Part shown: positions 7,439-14,246 of the stretch, piece after piece | Layout: each line of letters opens with the position of its first letter | Numbering within the stretch: position 1 is the first letter of the stretch | NCBI GenBank assembly: GCA_964354135.1 | Contig: CAYGZA010000097.1 | Location: 1-18,564, forward strand | DNA from: CAYGZA01 sp964354135 | GTDB taxonomy: Bacteria; Planctomycetota; Planctomycetia; Pirellulales; Thermoguttaceae | DNA length: 18,564 nt | Reading direction: 5' to 3' | The notes under the pieces: generated by a model | What the model was told of the DNA's origin: nothing | Seen by the model: only the letters and a program-made list of their open reading frames with translations | Databases searched by the model: none | Made by a program: the position numbers and the translations under genes

Positions 7439-7545
7439 AGACCAACTCGCTTTCCTTTGTGCCGTCTCTTGCCCCCGTGAGCCGTGCAGGGATCCACGAC
7501 GTCGCTAGGGACCGTCTTCCGGGTTGACAAGGATCTCATCGAGGC

Positions 7546-8196
7546 TCACCCGACCAGCAAGACGATCAGCCGCTTCGGCCCGTGGACCCCGAGAATCAGG
7601 ATCTTCTCGATGTCGGCCGTGCGGCTGGGACCGGTGATGAAGACGAATTCGCCCCGCGTCTCGGGGTCGGCTGTGCGGCGGGCGATCTCGGGCCATGCCG
7701 CGGGCAGGTGCTCCACGAGCCGATCCGCCGTCGCCACCACGATGCACGCCGGCGGCAGGTAGCACATCAGCCGCTCCTCCGGCGTCCCGCAAGCGACCAT
7801 CGCCGTGCCCGTGTCGGCCAAGAGGTAGTCCGACTCGACCAGTCCGGCCGGCAGTTCCGCCATAGCCTGGGGCGTCCAATCGGGCCGCGCCCAGGCAACG
7901 CGGTCCGATTCCAGGCCCGCCGTGACTTGCCGGCACAGCGGACGGTCCAGCGCTCCCAGCGGGGTCCATCCGGACTGGCTCACCAGGGTCGCCAGTCGGC
8001 TGCGGGCCTCCTCGAGGGACGGGCAGCGGATCGCCTCGCCGCCGATGGCCTCCAATTCCCGGGCGAACTGCTCCGCCATCGCGTCGGCGTCAGGGAGCTT
8101 CCTTGGCCACACCTCGGGGACCGGCGGTACTTCCGACGGCGGGTCTTGGGCCAAGGCGGCCCGGATCCGCGAAAGGATTGCGTCACGGCTGCTCAT
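7546..8196 (-). CDS. lutC: LutC-like LUD domain protein
   Basis: A 216-residue LUD-domain protein. Landmarks are DTGTA (128-132), CYLPPACIVV (145-154), TGPSRTADIE (188-197) and GVHGPK (203-208), all typical of LutC/YkgG. Known role: LutC works with LutA and LutB in oxidation of L-lactate to pyruvate. The ATG at 8196 overlaps the lutB stop by ATGA, so translation is coupled to lutB. Length is close to the usual 200-240 residues. The gene symbol rests on family resemblance; LUD proteins can serve other 2-hydroxyacids. Nothing indicates truncation. Confidence 0.88.
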   Translation of the reverse strand: MSSRDAILSRIRAALAQDPPSEVPPVPEVWPRKLPDADAMAEQFARELEAIGGEAIRCPSLEEARSRLATLVSQSGWTPLGALDRPLCRQVTAGLESDRVAWARPDWTPQAMAELPAGLVESDYLLADTGTAMVACGTPEERLMCYLPPACIVVATADRLVEHLPAAWPEIARRTADPETRGEFVFITGPSRTADIEKILILGVHGPKRLIVLLVG

Positions 8197-9641
8197 CGCG
8201 ATCGTTCCGTTTCATCTCCAGTTGACCGCAGTGTATTGCCGTGCCGCCGCCACCACATGCGGAACGGCGCCCGGCCGGGCAATTGCGGCAGCTCGCGTCC
8301 CCGCGTCCAGGCGCGGAGCTTGCCGAAGTGCAAGAATCGCGGCACGAAACGGAGCATCCGCACCCCGATCCGCACCCCCAGCATCGCCAGCCGATAGCGG
8401 ATCGGGCCGCCCATCCAAAAGGCCCAGGTCTTCCACATCAGGCGTTCCGTCCACGAATGGACCGGCGAGGGCTCGTTGACCGCGCGGTGCCGGAGGTGGA
8501 CCAGCTCGTGCGGGATGTCGATCTCGACCGGGCAGACCTCGCCGCAGGCCCCGCAGAGCGACGAGGCAAACGGGAGCGTGCCCGCCTGGTCGATCCCCAC
8601 CATGTGCGGCGTAATGACGGAGCCGATCGGGCCCGGGTAGACCCAGCCGTAGGCCCAACCGCCGGTGCGGCGGTAGACCGGGCAGGCGTTCAGGCAGGCC
8701 CCGCAGCGGATGCAGAAGAGCGACATCCGCGATGTCCGGTCCTTGAGGATGTTCGTCCGCCCGTTGTCGAGGATGATTACGTAGAGCTTTCGCCCCGGCG
8801 TGGCCCCGTGGATCAGGTGCGTGTACGTCGTCAGCTTCTGTCCCGTGCCGCTGCGGGCCAGCAGATTCAAGAACACGGGCAGGTGGTCGATCCGCGGGAT
8901 GATCTTCTCGATCCCCATCAGGGCGACGTGGACCTTGGGCGTGGCCGTCGAGAGGCCGGCGTTTCCCTCGTTTTCGACGATGCCGATCGTCCCGGTGTCG
9001 GCGACGGCGAAGTTCACGCCGGACATGCCCATGTCGGCGCGGACGAAATCCGCCCGCAGGTGCTTGCGGGCAATGTTGGTCAGGCTGCGGTGCTCCTGGG
9101 TGAACGGCTCGCCCAGCTTCTCGGAGAAGAGCCGGCCGACGTCGGCGGCCGACAAGTGCAGCGCGGGCGTGACGATGTGTACCGGCCGCTGCCCGGCAAG
9201 CTGCACGAGGTATTCGCCCAGGTCGGTTTCGACCGCGCGGATGCCGGCCGCCTCCAGCTTGTGGTTCAGCTCCATCTCCTCGCTGACCATGGACTTCGAC
9301 TTGACGACGGTCTTCACGCCGTGCCGGCGGGCGATGTCGAGGACGTGGCGGTTGGCCTCTTCGGCGGTTTCGGCGTACAAGACGGTCGCACCCCGGGCCG
9401 TGATGTTCCGCTCGAACTCCACGAGCAGCTTGTCCAGATTGGCGATCGCGTAAGTCTTGATCCGGTTGGCGGCGTCGCGCCACGATTGCCAGTGCGGAAT
9501 CGCGGCGGTGATCTCGCGGTTCTGCTTGCTGGACCGTTCGGCCGACTCGCCCAGGGCCTTCGATCCGCCCGGCTCGTAGAGCCCGGCCGTCAGGTCTTTC
9601 AGAAACGGGGCGCCGGCCAGGTGGGATGCTTCAGGAGCCAT
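8193..9641 (-). CDS. lutB: LutB-like iron-sulfur LUD domain protein
   Basis: 482 residues from ATG 9641. The frame stays open upstream to 9962, but that extension is arginine-rich, runs through the leader structures and is not LutB-like. Residues about 75-300 form the LUD domain (VVKSKSMVSEEMELNHKLE, then ADTGTIGIVENEGN). Two 4Fe-4S motifs follow: CIRCGACLNACP (310-321) and CGACGEVCP (363-371). A basic C-terminal tail (about 400-482) is typical of LutB. Known role: electron-transferring subunit of the LutABC lactate oxidation complex. It is translationally coupled to lutC. No lutA (CCG-domain) gene is present up- or downstream in the window. The ribosome binding site is weak (AAGAG). Confidence 0.9.
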   Translation of the reverse strand: MAPEASHLAGAPFLKDLTAGLYEPGGSKALGESAERSSKQNREITAAIPHWQSWRDAANRIKTYAIANLDKLLVEFERNITARGATVLYAETAEEANRHVLDIARRHGVKTVVKSKSMVSEEMELNHKLEAAGIRAVETDLGEYLVQLAGQRPVHIVTPALHLSAADVGRLFSEKLGEPFTQEHRSLTNIARKHLRADFVRADMGMSGVNFAVADTGTIGIVENEGNAGLSTATPKVHVALMGIEKIIPRIDHLPVFLNLLARSGTGQKLTTYTHLIHGATPGRKLYVIILDNGRTNILKDRTSRMSLFCIRCGACLNACPVYRRTGGWAYGWVYPGPIGSVITPHMVGIDQAGTLPFASSLCGACGEVCPVEIDIPHELVHLRHRAVNEPSPVHSWTERLMWKTWAFWMGGPIRYRLAMLGVRIGVRMLRFVPRFLHFGKLRAWTRGRELPQLPGRAPFRMWWRRHGNTLRSTGDETERSR

Positions 9642-9706
9642 CGTGCTCTTACTTGAGTTCTCGAGGGGTCCAAGGATGCGCCCCACGGCGCGAATCGCGC
9701 GGCGGG

Positions 9707-9732
9707 AAAAAAAAGCGGCGGCCAGCCCGCCG
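9707..9732 (-). terminator. Intrinsic terminator in the lutB leader
   Basis: On the minus strand the sequence is CGGCGG-GCTGG-CCGCCG followed by CTTTTTTTT: a perfect 6-bp G+C stem, 5-nt loop and eight T. It lies about 65 nt upstream of the lutB ATG in the same orientation. It therefore either ends an upstream minus-strand RNA or acts as an attenuator. The CCGGC-TT-GCCGG stem just upstream overlaps nearby sequence and could compete with it. Confidence 0.7.
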
Positions 9733-9798
9733 GCACCGGCAAGCCGGGCCCAAAAAACGAACCCGCGGAGCAAGACGTCTGCCGGCTGGGTCGAGGGC

Positions 9799-9829
9799 GC
9801 AGCGCCTCGCCAGGCGGGAGAGACGCTGC
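9799..9829 (-). promoter_or_regulatory. Strong hairpin in the lutB leader RNA
   Basis: On the minus strand GCAGCGTCTC pairs with GAGGCGCTGC as a 10-bp stem with one U-G wobble. On the plus strand the same position would be a C-A mismatch, so the fold favours a minus-strand transcript. It lies 66 nt upstream of the terminator hairpin and may be part of a regulatory leader. Confidence 0.4.
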
Positions 9830-10253
9830 ACCGGTCGCACGCCACGCTCGCTCCGTCGCTTCGCAGTGCCTCGTTCGGCCAGGAGTTGACCCACGGATCA
9901 GGGTGTACCGCTCCTAAGGAGGTATCGCTGGAGGACGGGGAACTCCCCCAGCGCGGGGTCAACCATGGGCAAGCGGGCCGGCCGCCTCATCGTAAACTCG
10001 CCAAACTCGCCGCTCTGACGGGCATTACGTTCACGGCGCCGTCGAGCGGCTGGAACACCGACCCTGAGTGTATCAGTTTGGCGGGGGGGTTCAAGCGTTT
10101 TCTTGGCGAGGTCCGGAACTTGCTATGGGGGCCCCCTCTTTATGTGGGGAATATTGCCTCGGGACGATGGCGGTGGGAGAATCGGGTGGTTATCGGGGGG
10201 CTCGCCGGCGTGGCGCGTTCTCCCTATTCTTGCGGCCGCGGAGTGCATCCAAC

Positions 10254-10541
10254 ATGAGACTGGTGCCCTTGGGCGAAAAGGTCATCGTCAGACGCATGGA
10301 AGCAGAGCGGCTTTCGGCCGGCGGGATTCATCTCCCCGACACCTCCACGGAAAAACCCCAACAGGGACGCGTTCTCTCGGTGGGAGACGGCTATCGCCTG
10401 GCCGACGGGACCCGGGTCACCCCTCAGGTCGTGGAGGGGGACCGCGTCCTGTTCGACCGCTTCGCCGGGACCGAAGTGGTCGTCGACGGCGAAGAGCTGC
10501 TCATCATGAACGAGCACGACATCCTGGCGGTCGTCGCCTGA
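10254..10541 (+). CDS. groES: Co-chaperonin GroES
   Basis: A 95-residue Cpn10. The N-terminus MRLVPLGEKVIVRR matches the PLGDRVVVKR signature. The mobile loop (about 17-35) contains GIHLP (24-28), equivalent to the GroEL-binding IVL tripeptide, followed by EKPQQG. The C-terminus FAGTEVVVDGEELLIMNEHD with ILAVVA is canonical. ATG 10254 gives the normal family length and has GGAG 10 nt upstream. An ATG at 10068 in frame would add 62 non-homologous residues and was rejected. GroES caps GroEL during protein folding. No groEL follows; the next gene is a secreted toroid protein, so this is an orphan groES, as can occur in genomes with several groES copies. Confidence 0.95.
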   Translation: MRLVPLGEKVIVRRMEAERLSAGGIHLPDTSTEKPQQGRVLSVGDGYRLADGTRVTPQVVEGDRVLFDRFAGTEVVVDGEELLIMNEHDILAVVA

Positions 10542-10568
10542 GCCGGCAAGGCCGTCGTGGCCGGCTTT
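10541..10568 (+). terminator. Terminator-like hairpin after groES
   Basis: AGCCGGC and GCCGGCT form a perfect 7-bp stem around a 12-nt loop, followed by only three T. The stem begins at the last base of the groES stop codon. It may end or attenuate groES transcription before the toroid gene. Confidence 0.4.
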
Positions 10569-10657
10569 CCGCGCCGCTCCGGAAAGCTACAATTCAGATG
10601 ATGCGACGTGCCACTTGGAAACCGTCTTCTTTTTCCTCCCCGGGGAATAGAGGCAGC

Positions 10658-11812
10658 ATGAGGTTCTTTATGCGCCGAGATCCCTTTTCCTGTGCGGCGG
10701 TCGTTTCGGTGCTCGTAGTCCTGACGTGGTTGGTCGGCTCGTCCGCGGTCGTCAGCGCGGCAGGGCCAGCCGCTGGGGCGGACCCCCAGGCTTACCGACA
10801 GGCCGTGGACCGGGCGACCGCGTTCCTCCAGAAGACCCAAGCCGCCGACGGCTCCTACGCCGGCTATGCCGGGCCGGGAGTCACGGCCATTGTGACGACC
10901 GCCCTGATGCGCCAGGGCCGCGGGGTGAGCGACCCGGCGGTGGCACGCGGGCTGGAGCACTTGGAGGGCATGATTCGTCCCGACGGTGGGATCTACCAGG
11001 CCGGGGCCTTGTTCGGCAACTACGAGACCTGCCTGGCGATGTTGTGCTTCAAAGAAGCCAACCGCGACGGCCGCTACGACAAGGTGCTCAAGCGGGCCGA
11101 GATCTTTGTGCGTCAGAAGCAATGGGACGAGGGCGAGGGGATCGACCGCGCCAGTTTCAATTACGGCGGTGCGGGCTACGGCAAGAAGGAGCGCCCCGAC
11201 CTGTCCAATACTCAGTTCTTCATCGAGGCCCTGCGTGCCGTCGGCAACGGCCCCGACGACCCGGCCGTCCAGAGGGCCCTGGTCTTCGTCTCCCGCTGCC
11301 AGAATCTTGAGAGCGAGCACAACACCACGGGATACGCGGCCAAGAATCCCGACGGCGGTTTTTATTACACGGCGGCTGCCGGGGGCGACAGCATGGCGGG
11401 CAAGACGGAGGGCGGCGGCCTGCGGAGCTACGGCTCGATGACCTACGCCGGGCTGAAGAGCATGATCCACGCCGGCGTCGGTCCCGACGATCCCCGCGTG
11501 AAGGCCGCCTTCGAGTGGGTCCGAAAGCACTACGACGTGAAGTCCAACCCGCTGATGGGCAATGCCGGACTGTACTACTACTACCACACCTTCGCCAAGG
11601 CGCTGGACGCCATGAAGGTCGATCTCGTCGAGGACGCCGCCGGCGTGAAGCACGACTGGCGCAGCGAGCTGGCGGCCGAGCTTTTCCGCCGGCAGCGGCC
11701 TGACGGCTCCTGGATCAACGAAAACTCCCGCTGGCTGGAGGGCGACCCGAGCCTGGTCACCGGCTACGCCCTCTTGACGCTGGCCTACTGCCGTCCGGCA
11801 GCCGGTCCGTAG
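10658..11812 (+). CDS. Secreted alpha/alpha-toroid protein (prenyltransferase/squalene oxidase repeat)
   Basis: 384 residues from ATG 10658 (AGAGG just upstream). In-frame ATGs at 10598, 10601 and 10670 are alternatives. Residues 1-35 are a signal peptide (FSCAAVVSVLVVLTWLVGSS). Repeated helical-hairpin motifs follow: DGSYAGYAGPGVTAIVTTAL (64-83), DGGIYQAG...NYETCLAMLCF (109-131), NTQFFIEALRAVG (184-196), DGGFYY...SYGSMTYAGLKSM (232-269) and DGSWINE...LVTGYALLTLAYC (349-378). These are the QW-like repeats of the squalene cyclase/prenyltransferase toroid. The DxDD acid motif of class II terpene cyclases is not present, so cyclase activity is unlikely. Planctomycetes have many such exported proteins of unknown function. 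The stop codon TAG is the first part of a REP-like repeat. Confidence 0.85.
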   Translation: MRFFMRRDPFSCAAVVSVLVVLTWLVGSSAVVSAAGPAAGADPQAYRQAVDRATAFLQKTQAADGSYAGYAGPGVTAIVTTALMRQGRGVSDPAVARGLEHLEGMIRPDGGIYQAGALFGNYETCLAMLCFKEANRDGRYDKVLKRAEIFVRQKQWDEGEGIDRASFNYGGAGYGKKERPDLSNTQFFIEALRAVGNGPDDPAVQRALVFVSRCQNLESEHNTTGYAAKNPDGGFYYTAAAGGDSMAGKTEGGGLRSYGSMTYAGLKSMIHAGVGPDDPRVKAAFEWVRKHYDVKSNPLMGNAGLYYYYHTFAKALDAMKVDLVEDAAGVKHDWRSELAAELFRRQRPDGSWINENSRWLEGDPSLVTGYALLTLAYCRPAAGP

Positions 11813-11830
11813 GGTGCGTGCCTGCACGCA
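11809..11830 (+). repeat. REP-like palindrome, copy 2
   Basis: GTAGGGTGCGTGC-CT-GCACGCA: a 7-bp perfect stem with a 2-nt loop after the GTAGGG head. The TAG of the head is the stop codon of the toroid gene. Confidence 0.75.
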
Positions 11831-11850
11831 TCGCCCCGTGCGCCAGGATG

Positions 11851-11876
11851 GTAGGGTGCGTGCTTGCACGCACGCA
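11851..11876 (+). repeat. REP-like palindrome, copy 3
   Basis: GTAGGGTGCGTGC-TT-GCACGCAC with an 8-bp stem, in the same orientation as the copy 42 bp upstream. Confidence 0.8.
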
Positions 11877-11967
11877 TCCCCCTTCTCGCGCTTCGCCCTC
11901 TTCTCATCGGCCCGCCGTGCCCTTAAGCTATACGTGGATGTTCGGCATCCCCAATGCCCCAGCGGCC

Positions 11968-11992
11968 GCGTGCGTGCAAGCACGCACCCTAC
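11968..11992 (-). repeat. REP-like palindrome, copy 4 (inverted)
   Basis: In minus orientation this is GTAGGGTGCGTGC-TT-GCACGCAC, inverted relative to the copy at 11851. The two bracket about 90 bp of non-coding DNA that contains a further small hairpin (GGCAT-CCCCA-ATGCC, 11944-11958). Confidence 0.8.
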
Positions 11993-12038
11993 CGGCCCTG
12001 GGTGACTGCGTCGCCGGGGAAGCCGCCCGGAGGAGTCT

Positions 12039-12566
12039 ATGGACGTCTTTGAGGCCATTGCCGGGCGATACAGCTATCGCGGCCCCTTCACCGACGCCCC
12101 CGTGCCCCGCGAAGACCTGCGAAGGATCGTTCAGGCAGGGATCCAGGCGCCCTCGGGCAAGAACGAGCAAGTGGTTTCCTTCGTGATCGTGGACGATCCG
12201 GACCTGCTCCGCCGAATCGGCGTGGTGGTCGATCGGCCGGTCTGCAACACGGCCAAGGCGATGATCGCCTGCGTGGCCGATCCGCGGCCCGTGCTCGAGA
12301 AAATGTCGTTCGACCGGGAGGACTGCGCCGCCGCCGTGGAAAACGTGCTTCTGGCAATCACCGCTCTGGGATACGCCAGCGTATGGCTGGACGGCGTGCT
12401 GCGGGTCAACAACGTGGCCGCGCGGATAGGCCGCTTGCTCGGAGTGCCCAAAACGAAGACGGTTCGCGTTCTGCTGCCCGTCGGGGTGGCGGCCCAGCCC
12501 GGCGTGCAGAAGGAGAAGTTTCCGTTTGACCGGCGGGCATGGTTCAATCAATACGGGGGGCAGTAG
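12039..12566 (+). CDS. Nitroreductase family protein (FMN-dependent)
   Basis: A 175-residue nitroreductase. The N-terminal FMN-phosphate motif is RYSYR (10-14), equivalent to RRSxR, followed by APSGKN (37-42). The core helix reads DCAAAVENVLLAITALGYAS (95-114) before VWLDG. These enzymes bind FMN as dimers and reduce nitro compounds, quinones or similar acceptors with NAD(P)H; the physiological substrate is not predictable. GGAGGAG lies 3 nt before the ATG. The length is at the short end of the family, and a long C-terminal lid is absent. It may be co-transcribed with the downstream PD40-repeat gene (63 nt gap with the start chosen here). Confidence 0.88.
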   Translation: MDVFEAIAGRYSYRGPFTDAPVPREDLRRIVQAGIQAPSGKNEQVVSFVIVDDPDLLRRIGVVVDRPVCNTAKAMIACVADPRPVLEKMSFDREDCAAAVENVLLAITALGYASVWLDGVLRVNNVAARIGRLLGVPKTKTVRVLLPVGVAAQPGVQKEKFPFDRRAWFNQYGGQ

Positions 12567-12628
12567 CATTGTCTGGACAATCTTCACGCTTTTCCAAGCC
12601 CGCGGGTGGCAACCCGTGGGCTTTGGGA

Positions 12629-14110
12629 GTGGCAACGCGCGGAGTTGCTGCAATCCACGTTTTGACGGCTTTGTCTCTAGTCGCGACGTGCTGTCTGATC
12701 TCCCGCGCCGGCGCACAGACCCCTGTCGCCCGGAAGCACACCGAGACCCTCCTGGCCCCGTTTCCGCCCGAGGTCCGCGATTCGGCGATGATCAGTCCCG
12801 ACCTGCGGCGGATTGCCTACGTCAGGCAAGTCGGCGGGGGGCACGCGGTCGTCGTCAACGGCAAGGAGGAAAAGCCCTACCGGAAGGTCGCGGAGCCGAC
12901 CTTCAGCCCGGACGGCAAGCAGTTGGCCTACGCGGCCCTGGCCGGCGAGGAATGGCTCATCGTCCTCGACGGCAAGGAGCGGGGGCCTTACCCGCAGGTT
13001 GGGCCGCCGGTTTTCAGTCCGGAAGGCGGGCGGCTGGCCTACGTGACCATGCTTCCCGACGGCCAACGGTCGGTCGTGCTCGACGCTAAGCCCGGCAAGC
13101 CCTGCGAAATGGTCTTCGAGGGCCGGCTCGTCTTCAGCCACGACGGTCGGCGAGTCGCGCACGGGGCCCGAAAGTCCGGGGGCTGGTTCCTGATTGCCGA
13201 CGAGAGAGAGCTCGGGCCCTACGAATTCCTCGGCTCCGCCACCGGGATCCAGTTCAGTGGGGATGGCAAGCGGCTGGCCTTCGCAGCGCTCGGCAATAAG
13301 AAGTGGTCTATCGTGCTGGACGGCAAGCAGCAGGCGGCCCATGAAAACGTCGGGCAGGTCGCGTTCAGCCCGGACGGGAAGCGGGTAGCGTACGCGGCGA
13401 TGGACGCGGGCAAGTGGCGGGTCGCGCTGGACGCCAAGCCCGGCAGCCCATTCGATGCCATCGGCGAGGAAACGCTCTTTTTCAGCCCCGACGGCAAGCA
13501 CCTGGCCTACGCTGCCCAAGCGGGCCAGCAGTGGTGCGTGGTGCTCGATGGGAAGCCCGGCGAGCCGTACGACGGCATTGGCGAGATCAAGTTCAGTCCC
13601 AAGAGCGAGACCTTGGCTTACGTCGCCAAGCGGAAATCGGCGGAGACCGTCGTGACGCGGTCGCTCACTCCTCCGGCCGCTAAGCCGGCAGGGAGCAAGC
13701 CGGCCCTCGGCAAACCGGTCGCCAAGGAGAAACCCGCGGAGGAAGCCGGCGAGCCGAGGTTCTTCGACCGGATCGGCGGCGGGACACTCGTGTTCAGCCC
13801 CAGCGGCCGCCGGCTGGCCTACGTGGCCCGCAGCGGCCGATGGTCCTTCGTGGTCGCCGACGGGAACCGGAAACCGCGGTACGACCTGGTGGGCTATCTC
13901 ACCTTCACGCCCGATGGCCGCTACCCCGTGTATGCCGCGATCAAGGCAAAGAAGGCATTCACCGTGATCGAGGACCGCGAGGCGGCCCACCAGTACGAGG
14001 CCATTTGGATGCCTCGCGGCGAGCCGCTCCGGTTCGTCAGTCCCGCCAGATTCCGCTACCTGGCCGTCAAGGAGGGGAGCATCTTCATGGTGGAAGAGCA
14101 GTTGGACTGA
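12629..14110 (+). CDS. Secreted PD40/WD40-like beta-propeller repeat protein
   Basis: 493 residues from GTG 12629. This start gives an ordinary Sec signal (ATRGVAAIHVLTALSLVATC, then AGAQT). An in-frame ATG at 12539 would add 30 residues and overlap the nitroreductase end, and is the alternative. The protein is built of tandem units of about 37-40 residues with consensus FSPDGKxLAYAA...W..VLDGK...PY..IG. Units begin near residues 56, 92, 129, 169, 209, 246, 285, 322, 389 and 426, with a degenerate one near 469. A Pro/Ala/Lys-rich linker (about 345-375) separates the first eight units from the rest. The repeats match PD40 (TolB-like propeller). Each unit retains a VLDGK or VADG strand, which suggests recent internal duplication. 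No catalytic domain is visible; a binding or scaffold role outside the cytoplasm is likely. Confidence 0.85.
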   Translation: MATRGVAAIHVLTALSLVATCCLISRAGAQTPVARKHTETLLAPFPPEVRDSAMISPDLRRIAYVRQVGGGHAVVVNGKEEKPYRKVAEPTFSPDGKQLAYAALAGEEWLIVLDGKERGPYPQVGPPVFSPEGGRLAYVTMLPDGQRSVVLDAKPGKPCEMVFEGRLVFSHDGRRVAHGARKSGGWFLIADERELGPYEFLGSATGIQFSGDGKRLAFAALGNKKWSIVLDGKQQAAHENVGQVAFSPDGKRVAYAAMDAGKWRVALDAKPGSPFDAIGEETLFFSPDGKHLAYAAQAGQQWCVVLDGKPGEPYDGIGEIKFSPKSETLAYVAKRKSAETVVTRSLTPPAAKPAGSKPALGKPVAKEKPAEEAGEPRFFDRIGGGTLVFSPSGRRLAYVARSGRWSFVVADGNRKPRYDLVGYLTFTPDGRYPVYAAIKAKKAFTVIEDREAAHQYEAIWMPRGEPLRFVSPARFRYLAVKEGSIFMVEEQLD

Positions 14111-14126
14111 GAAGCAGGGACGGAAA

Positions 14127-14168
14127 CGAGAGGCGAGAGGCGAGAGACGAGAGACGAGAGATGAGAAG
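14127..14168. repeat. Short tandem repeat, 7-bp unit CGAGAGR
   Basis: Five consecutive 7-bp units (CGAGAGG twice, CGAGAGA three times) followed by a degenerate TGAGAAG, between the PD40 gene and the SDR gene. It is purine-rich on the plus strand. Non-coding; possible slippage-prone locus. Confidence 0.8.
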
Positions 14169-14246
14169 CTGGATGGACGCACGCTCGTCCCTCGCCCCTC
14201 CTTCCTCGTTTCGCGCCTTTCGCCCCTACTGGAAGGATATCACCCC

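Larger units (their letters stand above)
9642..10253. other. 612-bp divergent intergenic region between lutB and groES, structured leader
   Basis: No gene was recognised on either strand. On the minus (lutB) side it contains an intrinsic terminator (9707-9732) and a 10-bp hairpin (9799-9829). A second T run (9750s, minus strand) lacks a clear stem. Near 9910-9925 a perfect Shine-Dalgarno-like TAAGGAGGT occurs on the plus strand with no usable start codon behind it, so it is probably part of a hairpin (CTCC-TAA-GGAG). On the groES side there is no CIRCE inverted repeat (TTAGCACTC/GAGTGCTAA), so HrcA control is not supported. No clear sigma-70 promoter was identified. Confidence 0.5.

Noticed and set aside
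7439..7545. Possible small gene between lutC and the DUF5060-type hydrolase
   Set aside because: 107 nt without a plausible start, ribosome binding site or protein-like frame.
8241..9656. 471-codon plus-strand open frame
   Set aside because: Antisense to lutB, whose 4Fe-4S motifs prove the coding strand.
9915..9925. Perfect Shine-Dalgarno TAAGGAGGT on the plus strand
   Set aside because: No ATG, GTG or TTG at suitable distance; better explained as part of a small CTCC-TAA-GGAG hairpin.
9642..9962. 107-residue N-terminal extension of LutB
   Set aside because: It would translate through the terminator and hairpins, is not LutB-like, and ATG 9641 gives the usual family length.
10068..10253. 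62-residue N-terminal extension of GroES
   Set aside because: Not homologous to any Cpn10; the 95-residue form from 10254 is full length with its own ribosome binding site.
10424..12058. 544-codon minus-strand open frame
   Set aside because: Runs antisense across groES, the toroid gene and the REP-like repeats; low-complexity shadow.
12603..12616. CGGGT-GGCA-ACCCG hairpin near the PD40 start
   Set aside because: Only one copy in the window and a short stem; not enough to call a repeat or regulatory element.
12677..14182. 501-codon minus-strand open frame
   Set aside because: Antisense to the PD40 protein, which has clear repeats and a signal peptide; the antisense text has no domain.
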